A stretch of 64,000 nucleotides of DNA from UBA3102 sp964413055 (GCA_964413055.1 CAYPRB010000003.1:1-64000), one strand, 5' to 3'; numbered from the stretch's first letter, positions 8,912 through 17,923 are shown. The notes: generated by a model from the letters alone, not told the origin. A program made the numbers and translations.

Positions 8912-9859
8912 ATGAAAGAAGCTTTAGTGGAGTATCTGCAACCCAGGCAAACGGTCGATGGGATTTACGTGTTGAGGTCGTCCAAATTGCTTCCCCTGCG
9001 CGACGGTTCGGGGAATTACCTGGCCGCAGTACTTGGAGACAGAACCGGTCAAGTACAGGGCCGGGCCTGGGAATCGGCGGATGGGATTTACGATTCTTGT
9101 CGGGTGGGAGATATTGTTCGGGTCCAGGGATTGGTCATTGAGTATAAAGGATATAAGCAGATCCACATATCTACCATGTCTGTCCACCGGGAAAAAAATA
9201 TAGATTTCAGCCGCTTTATTCCCTCCAGCAACCTGGACCAGGAAACAGCTCGAATGCAATTTTTATCACTGCTTGATAACATGGAAAATAAATACTTAAA
9301 AGCGTTATTTTCGCTCATAATAGCAGATGAAGTATTCTTCTCCGCCTTTGTTACCGCCCCGGCCGCGCGTCGTAACCACCATGCCGCCATTGGCGGTTTG
9401 ATGGAACACAGTTTGGGAGTTGCAAAGGCTGCTGCGCAACTGGCATCTGTTTATCCGGAAGTAGACCGGGACTTACTGGTTGCTGGTGCGCTCCTGCATG
9501 ACATCGGCAAAGTAGAAGAATACCTTTTAAGTACCGATATTAATTTTACAGACCAGGGGCGCCTGTTGGGACACATTATCCTGGGAGTACAGATCTTAGA
9601 AAAATACTTCGATCAATTGACTGATTTTCCTGAAGATTTACGTTTCAAGCTACTGCACATGATCGTGAGTCACCACGGACGATATGAGTGGCAATCCCCC
9701 AAACGCCCGAAGTTTCTGGAGGCAGCCATACTGCATCACCTGGATATGATCGATATGGAAGCAGATGTTTTTAGCTCTGCTGTAGATGCGCGCGAGGACA
9801 GCGAGGAGCGCTGGACGGGTTGGGTAAAGGGGTTAGAAAGATATTTATTTTGCAAATAA
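8912..9859 (+). CDS. yhaM: YhaM-like 3'-5' exoribonuclease (copy 2)
   Basis: This is the second copy of the OB-fold plus HD-domain nuclease, 315 aa from the ATG chosen by analogy with copy 1. The HD pair in ALLHDIGKVEEY is present and the translation is identical to copy 1. Confidence 0.8.
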   Translation: MKEALVEYLQPRQTVDGIYVLRSSKLLPLRDGSGNYLAAVLGDRTGQVQGRAWESADGIYDSCRVGDIVRVQGLVIEYKGYKQIHISTMSVHREKNIDFSRFIPSSNLDQETARMQFLSLLDNMENKYLKALFSLIIADEVFFSAFVTAPAARRNHHAAIGGLMEHSLGVAKAAAQLASVYPEVDRDLLVAGALLHDIGKVEEYLLSTDINFTDQGRLLGHIILGVQILEKYFDQLTDFPEDLRFKLLHMIVSHHGRYEWQSPKRPKFLEAAILHHLDMIDMEADVFSSAVDAREDSEERWTGWVKGLERYLFCK

Positions 9860-10081
9860 GCTTAAAATTGCAGCGATGGTGGATTTATTTTATTACCTGC
9901 CGCCAGTGGTTAACCATGTATGCAAAACCAACATTATAAAGAAAAGCCCAAATCTGAGTTTTAATGATATACTGGATTATATGAACGGACATGTGCACCT
10001 GTCATATTCTGTCTGAATAGGTGGGTTGAGGCGTTTATTACCCGGATTTATGACAAAGAGTAATATATATGGGGGGTCAAG

Positions 10082-11524
10082 ATGAGTAGATACGAAGCAG
10101 TTATTGGCTTAGAGGTTCACGTGGAGTTAAAGACGGAGACGAAACTGTTTTGCGGTTGTTCTACGGAATTTGGAAAGGCGCCTAATACTCAGGTATGCCC
10201 TGTCTGTCTGGGGTTGCCAGGTAGTACAGGTGTTTTAAACAAAAAAGTTGTAGAGTTGGCTACAAAAGCCGGCTTGGTTTTAAACTGTGAAATAGATACT
10301 TATACCTGGTTTGACAGAAAAAATTATTTCTATCCTGACTTGCCCAAGGGATATCAAGTCTCCCAAGTCTTCCGGCCCATTGCTTATAATGGATATCTTG
10401 ATATAGACATCAATGGCAAACACAAACAAATTAACATTACTAGGGTTCACATTGAAGAGGATCCTGGGAAACTGGTACATTCCGGCGGTTCAATTACTGC
10501 TGCTTATTCTTCTTATGTGGATTATAATCGGTCCGGTATGCCTCTTATAGAAATAGTATCGGAACCTGAATTACATTCAGGCGAAGAAGCTAAAGCCTAC
10601 CTGGAAAAGCTGAAGGCTAACTTGGAATACGCTGGTGTTTCCGATGTAAAGATGGAGCAAGGTTCTTTGCGCTGTGATGCTAATGTCTCAGTTAGACCCG
10701 TTGGAACCAAGACATTAGGCGCCAAAACAGAAATAAAAAACATGAACTCTTTCCGTGCTGTGCAACGAGCTATTGAGTATGAAGTGGCAAGGCAGATAGA
10801 GATTCTGGAGGACGGTGGAAGTATTATCCAGGAAACCCGCGGTTGGGACGAAAACAAGGGCATTACCATTTTCATGCGCAATAAGGAAAACCCGGATTAT
10901 AGGTGTTTTATCGAGCACGAACTTGTCCCCATCGAATTGGCAGCGGAATGGATTGAAGAGGTTAGGGTTGCTGTCCCGGAATTACCTGATGTGCGTAGAA
11001 AACGATTGATTATGGAGCATGGACTGCCAGCCTACGATGCTGGTGTAATTACCGGTTCACTGGCTTTGGCAGATTTTTTTGATGCAACCCTGAAAAAGTT
11101 TTCCGATGCCAAAACAATCAGCAACTGGATTATGGGTGAACTTTTACGGTTACTGAATGCCCGTAATATGGAACTAAGTGATGCTAAAATTACCCCTAGC
11201 GGTCTGGCTTCTTTGCTAAAGTTGATTGCAATAGGATCCATCAATCAAAAGATAGGTAAAAAGGTGTTTGAGGTTATGTTTGATGAGGGTAAAGAACCAG
11301 AACAAATTGTAAAAGAAAAGGGTCTGTCCCAAATATCTGACGAGGGGCAGTTGGCTCAGATTATTAATGAAGTTGTTGCTAATAATCCCAGTTCAGTAGC
11401 GGATTATCAATCCGGTAAAAAGAAGGCTATTGGCTTTTTGGTAGGTCAAGTAATGAAGGCTACCAAAGGTCAGGCTCATCCCGGTGTGGTTAATACAATG
11501 CTTCGAGAAAAGCTGAATAAATAA
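10082..11524 (+). CDS. gatB: Asp/Glu-tRNA amidotransferase subunit B (copy 2)
   Basis: This is the second complete gatB, 480 aa, identical in translation to the first, with both zinc cysteine pairs and the C-terminal tail domain. It also lacks gatA and gatC neighbours. Two identical full-length gatB genes within 7 kb would be exceptional in a finished genome, which makes the tandem structure worth confirming. Confidence 0.9.
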   Translation: MSRYEAVIGLEVHVELKTETKLFCGCSTEFGKAPNTQVCPVCLGLPGSTGVLNKKVVELATKAGLVLNCEIDTYTWFDRKNYFYPDLPKGYQVSQVFRPIAYNGYLDIDINGKHKQINITRVHIEEDPGKLVHSGGSITAAYSSYVDYNRSGMPLIEIVSEPELHSGEEAKAYLEKLKANLEYAGVSDVKMEQGSLRCDANVSVRPVGTKTLGAKTEIKNMNSFRAVQRAIEYEVARQIEILEDGGSIIQETRGWDENKGITIFMRNKENPDYRCFIEHELVPIELAAEWIEEVRVAVPELPDVRRKRLIMEHGLPAYDAGVITGSLALADFFDATLKKFSDAKTISNWIMGELLRLLNARNMELSDAKITPSGLASLLKLIAIGSINQKIGKKVFEVMFDEGKEPEQIVKEKGLSQISDEGQLAQIINEVVANNPSSVADYQSGKKKAIGFLVGQVMKATKGQAHPGVVNTMLREKLNK

Positions 11525-11583
11525 ATAGTAGGCAAAATTATAATTCGTGGCGAATACTCAGTATAAGGGTTAAACAATATTAT

Positions 11584-11652
11584 GCCAAGTAATTCCTGGC
11601 TAAAACTGCCGTCCGGGTTGCGTTTTACCAGTAATAAGTCTTGGCTTTTTTT
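11584..11652 (+). terminator. structured terminator after gatB (copy 2)
   Basis: This is the same nested hairpin as in copy 1. GCCAAG pairs with CTTGGC, and an inner CTGG..AAAAC/GTTTT.CCAG stem is followed by seven T residues. Confidence 0.65.
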
Positions 11653-11785
11653 ATTCCGACGGAGATTTTGCATCAGCATTCTTCCTGATGAAATGAAGAA
11701 CCTGAAAAATTTATAAACTTATTTTTGATTCTGGTTAATAAGACGAGCAAAACTAAAAATAAAGTAATAATAGGAGGTGGGAGTC

Positions 11786-11974
11786 GTGAGCAGGACCAAG
11801 ACTTATAAAGTAATTATAACTTTATCAAGCAATCCGGATGCGCCCACCTTCGATGAGTTGATACGAACAGAAGTTAAAGAATGGCTCAAAGGGGTTTTGG
11901 AAGAAAGGATAAAATCAGGAATAATTAAAGTTGATTTTCCCGCTGTTGGTGATAAAATAGGCGCAGAAAAATAA
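11786..11974 (+). CDS. 62-aa protein upstream of the serine recombinase (copy 2)
   Basis: This second copy of the small basic protein has the same GTG start behind AGGAGG and the same 26-bp spacing to the recombinase. It is a candidate excision helper by position only. Confidence 0.68.
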   Translation: MSRTKTYKVIITLSSNPDAPTFDELIRTEVKEWLKGVLEERIKSGIIKVDFPAVGDKIGAEK

Positions 11975-12000
11975 TCATTATAAGGCAAAGGTTGGTTGGT

Positions 12001-13662
12001 ATGATTACCGTATTTGAAGGTAATAAACAACATACTAAAGACGAAGTTTTAGCTCTGCTGGACAAGATTAAGGCAATTATTTATGCTCGTGTTTCTACCA
12101 GTGATCAAGCAGAAAAAGGATATTCCCTGCAATCTCAAATTGAAAAAGGAGCTGAATTGGCAAAGAAAAGGTTTAGTTACCGAGACGATGAGATATTAGC
12201 TATCGTTGAAAAAGGAGAAATGGGGGATAATCCCGAACGGCCCGGATTGAACCACGCATTATTTCTTCTTGAGGAAGGGGTAGGTAAAAAATTAATCATG
12301 CTCCACCCCGATAGAATGAGCAGGTATTTAGCACTTCAAAATGAAATCGCTGCGAAGGTTTGGAGTTGTGGTGCGGATTTAGAGTTTGTTGAGTTCGAAA
12401 TTGACCGTAATAATCCGGAAAGCATGTTGATGTTCAATATACAGGGTTCTATAGCCCAGTATAACAAAGCAAAAATACTGGCTAACTCTAAAAGGGGAAG
12501 AAGACAGAAGATAAAAGAAGGAAAAATCCCTGGCGTTAAAAGAGTATTTGGTTATACCTATGATAAAGAGCGGGACACTTTAGTTGAAAACCTTCGGGAA
12601 AAGAAAATATATCTTTTAATGGTGAAATGGCTTTTAAACGGAAAAGACGGGAAACCTATGAATTGTTCCAGTATAGCAAGGGATTTGGCAAGATTAAACT
12701 ACCCTGCGCCGTCAGGAAACCATTGGTACCAATCCAGCATCAGCCGTATTTTAAAAAACCCGATTTATACTGGGAATTTTTATTATGGAAAATCTGAGTA
12801 TGTTCAGGAAAATGGCAGGAAAAAAATTATCAAAAAGCCGAAGGAGGAATGGTATTCCGTTCCTATTCCTCAATATATTGATGAGTATACATACCAAAGA
12901 ATTCAGGAGAAATTGGATGGCCTGTTAAAAAAGAATCGTGGCAGGCCAACCAGCAATTACCTGTTAAAAGGTTTAATTCGATGTGGTAAATGCGGTGCTG
13001 CTATTGTGGCCGGGTCAGTTACGACACTGAAAAGTGGTAAAAAATTAAGATATTATCATTGTTCTAAGAAGACCAAAAAAAATTATGAAGTGGGTACCGG
13101 TAATCCTAATAAGACTTGTAATACTGCCGGATGGCGGCAGGATGTAGTAGATAACTATGTATGGGAATACGTTATTAGCCAGTTAGGTAATCCAGAAGAA
13201 ATAATAAGAGATATAGTAAAACAGCTAAGTGGTGAAAGAAAACTGAAAGAATTGAAAAATAAACTAAAAACCATTGAAATGAACTTATCTAAAAAGGAAC
13301 AGGAGCAAAAACGGACCTTTTTCGCTTACCGGGAGAACCTGATACCAGTGGAGTTGTTTAAAGAAGAAATAAATTACATTAAGCAAGATATAAAATACCT
13401 TAAGGAAGAGTGGGTTTTTTTAAATGGCTTATACAATCAGATTGTAAATTCCCATGGTGAGTTAGAAAGAGTTAAACAACTTGTACAAGGGTATAAAAAA
13501 ATTTTATTTACGGACCAGTTTACCTTTATTCAAAAGAGAGATATTGTAAAAACTATTGCCGAAAGGGTTGTTTTATATGAAGATACCATTGAAATTGTAA
13601 CGAGGTGGGGTGTGGGTTCTGAAACCCTGAAAGAGCAAGAAACAAACGATAGATATATTTAA
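12001..13662 (+). CDS. large serine recombinase (copy 2)
   Basis: This second recombinase copy has a translation identical to the first: resolvase domain with YARVSTSDQ, recombinase domain, zinc ribbon and coiled coil. Its stop codon lies 3 bp before the core that joins spoVK, so this copy flanks the right junction. It is the one left behind at the chromosome edge if the first unit alone is lost. Confidence 0.92.
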   Translation: MITVFEGNKQHTKDEVLALLDKIKAIIYARVSTSDQAEKGYSLQSQIEKGAELAKKRFSYRDDEILAIVEKGEMGDNPERPGLNHALFLLEEGVGKKLIMLHPDRMSRYLALQNEIAAKVWSCGADLEFVEFEIDRNNPESMLMFNIQGSIAQYNKAKILANSKRGRRQKIKEGKIPGVKRVFGYTYDKERDTLVENLREKKIYLLMVKWLLNGKDGKPMNCSSIARDLARLNYPAPSGNHWYQSSISRILKNPIYTGNFYYGKSEYVQENGRKKIIKKPKEEWYSVPIPQYIDEYTYQRIQEKLDGLLKKNRGRPTSNYLLKGLIRCGKCGAAIVAGSVTTLKSGKKLRYYHCSKKTKKNYEVGTGNPNKTCNTAGWRQDVVDNYVWEYVISQLGNPEEIIRDIVKQLSGERKLKELKNKLKTIEMNLSKKEQEQKRTFFAYRENLIPVELFKEEINYIKQDIKYLKEEWVFLNGLYNQIVNSHGELERVKQLVQGYKKILFTDQFTFIQKRDIVKTIAERVVLYEDTIEIVTRWGVGSETLKEQETNDRYI

Positions 13663-13663
13663 A

Positions 13664-13675
13664 CCTTGGTCAAGG
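13664..13675. other. attR: attR-like junction
   Basis: The element end is joined to spoVK; it reads CCTTGGTCAAGG, a perfect inverted repeat with 5-bp arms around GT. The core TTGGTCAA is 13666-13673. The recombinase stop codon (13660-13662) lies 3 bp to the left. Confidence 0.8.
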
Positions 13676-14070
13676 GTATGGAGGACCACAGGGGCAATCT
13701 GATTTTAATTCTGGCCGGATACCAGGATGAAATGGACTGGTTCATAGCAACTAATCCCGGTATTCGTTCGCGCTTTCCGATACATATTACCTTTTCTGAT
13801 TATAGGGTCGATGAGTTGTTGGACATTGCTGATTTGATGCTTAAACAAAGACAATATAAATTGTCGGATGAGGCCAGAAATTATTTGCGTATCTTGATTG
13901 ATAAGGAACATAGGCGTCATAAACATAGTGGTAACGCCAGACTGGTGCGAAACTTAATTGAGCGTGCCATACGGAGACAGGCTGTCAGACTGATCAAACA
14001 AAATCACGATTTGACCCGTAACGAACTTATGATGATCACCGGAGAAGATTTGGAAAAAGATGTTTTGTAA
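13666..14070 (+). pseudogene. spoVK: spoVK 3' fragment (sensor 1, Arg finger, C-terminal lid)
   Basis: This is the distal part of the interrupted SpoVK, 134 aa read from the core TTG codon. It holds the sensor-1 strand (LILILAGYQDEM), the arginine-finger region (NPGIRSRFPIHITF) and the helical lid with SGNARLVRNLIERAIRRQA, as in CbxX/CfxQ-family AAA+ proteins. Without the N-terminal half it has no Walker motifs and no obvious start signal, so it should not make a working protein while the element is inserted. Joined to the 5' part at 48-55 it forms an uninterrupted frame. The neighbour downstream is a ynbB-type gene, and spoVK lies near ynbB in Bacillus, which supports the identification. Confidence 0.92.
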
Positions 14071-14110
14071 AAGTATAAATCAATACATAAAAAACAAGGA
14101 GAATTATTTT

Positions 14111-15361
14111 GTGAATGTCAAAAAAAATATTAATATTGAGTGTTTAGCAGATGAAGTAGAGCAGGAAGTACAAGAATTATATCGTGCTATTGAAAATAAA
14201 GCCCTACAAAATCATATCCGGGTGCTAAAAGCATTTCAGCAGGCAAAGGTCAGTGACTTTCACCTGAATGGTTCAACCGGTTATGGTTATGGTGACCGGG
14301 GCAGGGAGGTCTTGGAAAAGGTTTATGCTGATATTTTTAATGCCGAGGCGGCACTCGTACGGGGACAGATTGTTTCCGGTACTCATGCCATAGCGCTCTG
14401 CCTTTTTGGAGTACTGCGTCCCGGTGACGAACTTTTGTCGGTGCAGGGACAACCATACGATACTTTAGCTGAAATCATTGGAATTAGTGGTAATGCCTGT
14501 GGTTCACTTAAAGACATAGGTGTAGTATATAAACAGGTAGAGCTTAAAAATGGGGGAGAAGTAGACTATAATGCAATAGAACAGGTCATAAATGATAAAA
14601 CAAAAATGGTGCTGTTGCAGCGCTCACGGGGTTACAAATGGGTTCCGGCATTAGGAATCAACGAAATTAGAAAGCTAATTCAATTCCTAAAGCAAAAAAA
14701 CCCTAATGTCGTGATATCTGTCGATAATTGTTACGGAGAATTCGTCGAAGAGAAAGAGCCGGTCGAGGTCGGAGCTGATTTAGTGGCGGGCTCCCTGATA
14801 AAAAATCCCGGTGGTGGATTGGCACCGACGGGTGGTTATGTAGTCGGCAAGTCTCAATACGTGGAAATGGCAGCCAACCGTTGGAGTGCTCCCGGTATTG
14901 GTGCGGAGATAGGGGCGTCCGGTGGTTACCAGAGACTTTTTTTTCAAGGGATATATCTTGCCCCTCATATTGTTGCCGAAGCGATCAAGGGGGTGGTTTT
15001 TGCCGCCAGGTTATTTGAAAAACTTGGTTTTAATGTAATGCCTAAATATGATGAAGAGCGGAGCGATATTGTTCAAGGTATTAAAATGGGCACGCCGGAA
15101 AAGTTATCGGCTTTTTGCCGCAGTATCCAAGGGGCTTCTCCCGTAGATTCTCATGTATATTTGGAGGCAAGTTGTTTACCTGGTTATGCGGACCCGGTGA
15201 TTATGGCGGCAGGTACATTTATTCAAGGGGCTTCAATAGAATTAAGTGCGGATGGACCGCTCCGGCCACCTTACGCGGTTTATTTTCAAGGTGGGTTTTC
15301 GAAAGAATATGTCCGCCTGGCCGTAACTTCAGCGGCAAGAGAAGTAATGAAATTAAAATAA
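14111..15361 (+). CDS. ynbB: PLP-dependent YnbB / methionine gamma-lyase family protein
   Basis: This is a fold-type I pyridoxal-phosphate enzyme of the YnbB ('aluminium resistance' / methionine gamma-lyase-like) family, 416 aa. The predicted PLP lysine lies in AGSLIKNPGGGLAPTGGY, the cofactor aspartate in VVISVDNCYGEF, and the N-terminal substrate loop in NGSTGYGYGDRGRE. The GTG at 14111 is chosen because AAGGAGA (14096-14102) precedes it by 8 bp. An in-frame ATG at 14060 would overlap spoVK and has no ribosome site. It follows spoVK by 40 bp. The physiological substrate of this family is not settled; the 'aluminium resistance' name is historical. Confidence 0.85.
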   Translation: MNVKKNINIECLADEVEQEVQELYRAIENKALQNHIRVLKAFQQAKVSDFHLNGSTGYGYGDRGREVLEKVYADIFNAEAALVRGQIVSGTHAIALCLFGVLRPGDELLSVQGQPYDTLAEIIGISGNACGSLKDIGVVYKQVELKNGGEVDYNAIEQVINDKTKMVLLQRSRGYKWVPALGINEIRKLIQFLKQKNPNVVISVDNCYGEFVEEKEPVEVGADLVAGSLIKNPGGGLAPTGGYVVGKSQYVEMAANRWSAPGIGAEIGASGGYQRLFFQGIYLAPHIVAEAIKGVVFAARLFEKLGFNVMPKYDEERSDIVQGIKMGTPEKLSAFCRSIQGASPVDSHVYLEASCLPGYADPVIMAAGTFIQGASIELSADGPLRPPYAVYFQGGFSKEYVRLAVTSAAREVMKLK

Positions 15362-15499
15362 TGCACTGTTAATAATTAACAGGTCGCGAATTATTAGTTG
15401 TAATATTAAGATAATTATAAATATTTATAAAAATCATAAAGGTATTAACTTGTTCTTGTAGAAACAGATTAAAATGAAATGAGCATTGGCGGTGTTCAT

Positions 15500-16414
15500 A
15501 TGAATTTTAAGCAATTGGAAGCTTTTTTATGGGTAGCTGAGCTGCAGAGTTTTACGAAGGCTGCTCGGCAATTATATATGAGCCAGCCTGCAGTTAGTTT
15601 CCAGATAAAGGCACTCGAGGAAAATTTACAGGCAGTGTTATTCCAGCGGGGAGATAAAAAGATATTTTTAACCGATGCGGGACGACTTCTTTATTCTGAA
15701 GCTAAACAGATGCTGACGCATTATTACAAGGTAAGAGCAGGACTTGATGATTTAAAAGGTTTAAAGACGGGACATCTTGTTATCGGAGCAAGTACAATAC
15801 CGGGTGAATATCTTCTTCCACGATTAATCGGCGGGTTTTATGAAAAATACCCCGGGATTAAGATTGTCCTGAAAATAGCTGGAACCGGCCTAGTAGGACG
15901 ATGGATTCGGGAGAAAGAAATTGACCTGGGTTTCATCGGTGCTCCTTTGGAAGGAGATGGAATCAATTGTGTCCCTTGGATACAGGACCATATGGTGTTG
16001 ATTGTACCGCCACTGCATGCTTGGGCAAATAAAGATGCGGTTAGTGTTTCAGATTTAAAAAAGACAGCTCTGGTTTTGCGCGAACCGAGTTCCGGAACTC
16101 GTCAAACCCTTGAAAAGAAGCTTGAAGGAAAAAATATCTCTTTGAAAAAAATGAACCGGATAATGGAATTGGGTAGTACCAGGGCTGTCATTACGGCAGT
16201 TGAATCAGGATTGGGAGCAAGTGTTGTTTCGAGATTTGCTGTTCGTGAATCTTTGGAATTAGGGCGGGTTTGCGAGGTTCGGATAAATGATTTTATTTTG
16301 AGTCGTTATATATATCAGGTAAACCAGCCTCATGGTATTGGAGGATATGCAAACGAAGCGTTTATTGATTTTATAAGTGATATTGAAAATTGCAAGCGTT
16401 GTTTACTTTTGTAA
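15500..16414 (+). CDS. LysR-family transcriptional regulator
   Basis: This 304-aa LysR-type regulator has an N-terminal winged helix-turn-helix (MNFKQLEAFLWVAELQSFTKAARQLYMSQPAVSFQIKALE) and a periplasmic-binding-protein-like effector domain from about residue 90 (GHLVIGASTIPGEYLLPRLIGGF). The ATG at 15500 is preferred because LysR proteins start at this point; an ATG at 15479 would add seven residues. The effector domain recalls the LysR subgroup that annotation pipelines call selenium metabolism-associated or CysB/CysL-like. I cannot confirm this, and no selenium gene is in the window. The gene is closed by a hairpin that overlaps its stop codon. Confidence 0.88.
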   Translation: MNFKQLEAFLWVAELQSFTKAARQLYMSQPAVSFQIKALEENLQAVLFQRGDKKIFLTDAGRLLYSEAKQMLTHYYKVRAGLDDLKGLKTGHLVIGASTIPGEYLLPRLIGGFYEKYPGIKIVLKIAGTGLVGRWIREKEIDLGFIGAPLEGDGINCVPWIQDHMVLIVPPLHAWANKDAVSVSDLKKTALVLREPSSGTRQTLEKKLEGKNISLKKMNRIMELGSTRAVITAVESGLGASVVSRFAVRESLELGRVCEVRINDFILSRYIYQVNQPHGIGGYANEAFIDFISDIENCKRCLLL

Positions 16415-16423
16415 GCAACGCTT
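16394..16423 (+). terminator. terminator overlapping the lysR stop codon
   Basis: AAGCGTTGTTTAC (16394-16406) pairs with GTAAGCAACGCTT (16411-16423) around TTTT, 13 bp with one G-U pair. It is followed by a short T-rich stretch. The left arm lies inside the coding sequence. Confidence 0.7.
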
Positions 16424-16471
16424 CTTAACTTTTTCGGGTAAGGGCTTGATTATCGTGCTTTACCAGTATTA

Positions 16472-16480
16472 TGTTATAAT
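16472..16480 (+). promoter_or_regulatory. extended -10 promoter for rlmA
   Basis: TGTTATAAT is a perfect TATAAT hexamer with a TGn extension, 50 bp before the methyltransferase start. No well-spaced -35 is present: TTGATT lies 23 bp upstream, which is too far. The extended -10 could compensate for that. Confidence 0.45.
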
Positions 16481-16529
16481 AAAATTGGTTAGTGTTTTTT
16501 GCCGAATACCGAATGAATAGGGTGTTTTT

Positions 16530-17405
16530 TTGTTTAAAAATAGAAAAAACAATATACAACCTGTTTTTAAATATGAAGAAATTTTTAGGTGTCCAATATG
16601 TAACGCCCAAATGAAGATGGTTAATTTTAAAAGTTTAATATGTGCTAATCAACATTGTTTTGATATATCTAAACAAGGATATGTTAATATGTTGTCCCGT
16701 GCTCTCAAAGTAAAATATGATAAACAAATGTTTAAATCTAGAAAGATTATTTTTAAAAGCGGCTTTTTTGACCCGTTGATAGAAAAAATTAGTCAAAAGA
16801 TCATTGATGAAATCAAAATAAAAGAAGACCGCATTAAAATATTAGATGCAGGATGCGGAGAGGGTTCTTTTTTATCCGGCATGAAGAAAAAGCTGTTTCG
16901 TAACAATATAAATGATTTATTAGGAGTGGGGGTGGATATTTCTAAAGATGGCATTTCTATGGCTTCAAAGGAATATCCGAACAATATCTGGTGCGTTGCG
17001 GATATTGCCAAGTGTCCGTTTGAGAGTAAGCAATTCAATTTAATTTTTAATATTTTGTCGCCATCAAATTATTATGAATTTCGGAGACTGCTTTATGATG
17101 ATGGAATCATCATAAAGGTTATTCCTGAAAGCAACTACCTTCAAGAATTAAGACAAATTTTTTATGCCCAAACTGGTAAACAGGTTTATTCAAACGACAA
17201 AACAGTAGCGCTTTTTAAAAATAATTTGGTTCTCTTAGATATTCAACGTTTGCAATACAGTGTTGCTATTGATAGCAACCTTATCGAACACTTGGTCTAT
17301 ATGACACCATTATCATGGGGATCAACGGAAGAACGTTTGCAAAAGGTTTTAAGAATGAATTTAAGAGAGACGACTATTGACCTTAGTATCTTGTTTGGAA
17401 AGTGA
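16530..17405 (+). CDS. rlmA: RlmA-type 23S rRNA (guanine-N1) methyltransferase
   Basis: This 291-aa SAM-dependent methyltransferase resembles RlmA/TlrB, which modify G745 or G748 of 23S rRNA. The N-terminal zinc ribbon is FRCPICNAQM...LICANQHCF (residues 20-45), followed by the typical DISKQGYVNML. The Rossmann SAM motif is ILDAGCGEGSFL near residue 108. The C-terminal half carries NILSPSNYYEFRRLL, matching the family's NPxxxxE/R region. The start is TTG at 16530 with a weak ribosome site; later ATGs would remove the zinc ribbon. The base composition is more AT-rich than the central metabolic genes nearby. Confidence 0.8.
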   Translation: MFKNRKNNIQPVFKYEEIFRCPICNAQMKMVNFKSLICANQHCFDISKQGYVNMLSRALKVKYDKQMFKSRKIIFKSGFFDPLIEKISQKIIDEIKIKEDRIKILDAGCGEGSFLSGMKKKLFRNNINDLLGVGVDISKDGISMASKEYPNNIWCVADIAKCPFESKQFNLIFNILSPSNYYEFRRLLYDDGIIIKVIPESNYLQELRQIFYAQTGKQVYSNDKTVALFKNNLVLLDIQRLQYSVAIDSNLIEHLVYMTPLSWGSTEERLQKVLRMNLRETTIDLSILFGK

Positions 17406-17606
17406 TAAAATATGCGGTTCCTCTCATAGTGTCGCTTGCCGGAGTTAGGTTTATTTTTTTTGCCTCCTGTTGCCTCCTGTTTCCATTGGTCCATTTACGG
17501 GTGAATCTGCCAATCTCATGATTAATTAACCGGTCAGAAGATGATATGGATGATGGTATAATTATATTAAGTATTTCATTATGTTTGTACAAGGGGGTTG
17601 GTAAGA

Positions 17607-17825
17607 ATGAGGAGGAGTACGTTTATACAGCGGTCATTAATGGCAGCTAGAAAGTTTTCTGTTGTGGACTATGCTTGTTTTAAAATTACGCTGCTTTCTT
17701 TGGGCATTCTTATCGGAGCTTATTTTTCAGAATTTTTCTTAAGCCAGACTATTTTTTTATGGTTTGTTTTTATTGTTTCCTACCTTTGGATTATGTATAG
17801 AACATTTTATAAGCATATGAATTAA
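17607..17825 (+). CDS. small membrane protein, 72 aa
   Basis: This is an unrecognised small protein with two hydrophobic segments (about residues 25-42 and 45-62) and basic ends, so it is probably an inner-membrane protein. AAGGGGG lies 10 bp before the ATG at 17607, favouring that start over a TTG at 17598. It stands alone, 200 bp after rlmA and 98 bp before the sensor kinase. No function can be inferred. Confidence 0.6.
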   Translation: MRRSTFIQRSLMAARKFSVVDYACFKITLLSLGILIGAYFSEFFLSQTIFLWFVFIVSYLWIMYRTFYKHMN

Positions 17826-17923
17826 TTGAAAAAATACCCGCCGCAGTGTGTTTTAATATCATAAGAAGGACATATTTAATTTTAAAAGCAGGAAATTTTG
17901 TTCTTTTTGTATAAATATCTAAT

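Larger units (their letters stand above)
6857..13665. repeat. direct repeat unit, copy 2 (6809 bp)
   Basis: This is the second copy, directly abutting the first with no extra bases. It ends at the core that continues into the spoVK 3' part. The absence of visible differences means a very recent duplication, ongoing recombination between copies, or an assembly path that ran twice round a circular form. Confidence 0.95.
48..13673. mobile_element. spoVK intervening element, tandem dimer of a serine-recombinase element
   Basis: This is an insertion inside spoVK made of two direct copies of 6809 bp. The outer limits are set by the 8-bp core TTGGTCAA at 48-55 and 13666-13673, with a third copy at the internal junction 6857-6864. 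Collapsing the outer cores gives GAC GCT TTG GTC AAG GGT ATG GAG, which continues SpoVK without a stop or shift. Each copy ends with a large serine recombinase gene abutting the right core. No capsid, tail, replication or conjugation gene is present. It parallels the sigK skin element of Bacillus and Clostridium. Whether excision is developmentally regulated is inference. Confidence 0.88.

Noticed and set aside
17462..17481. Tandem GCCTCCTGTT x2 after rlmA
   Set aside because: Only two 10-bp units, no flanking structure; probably chance or slippage.
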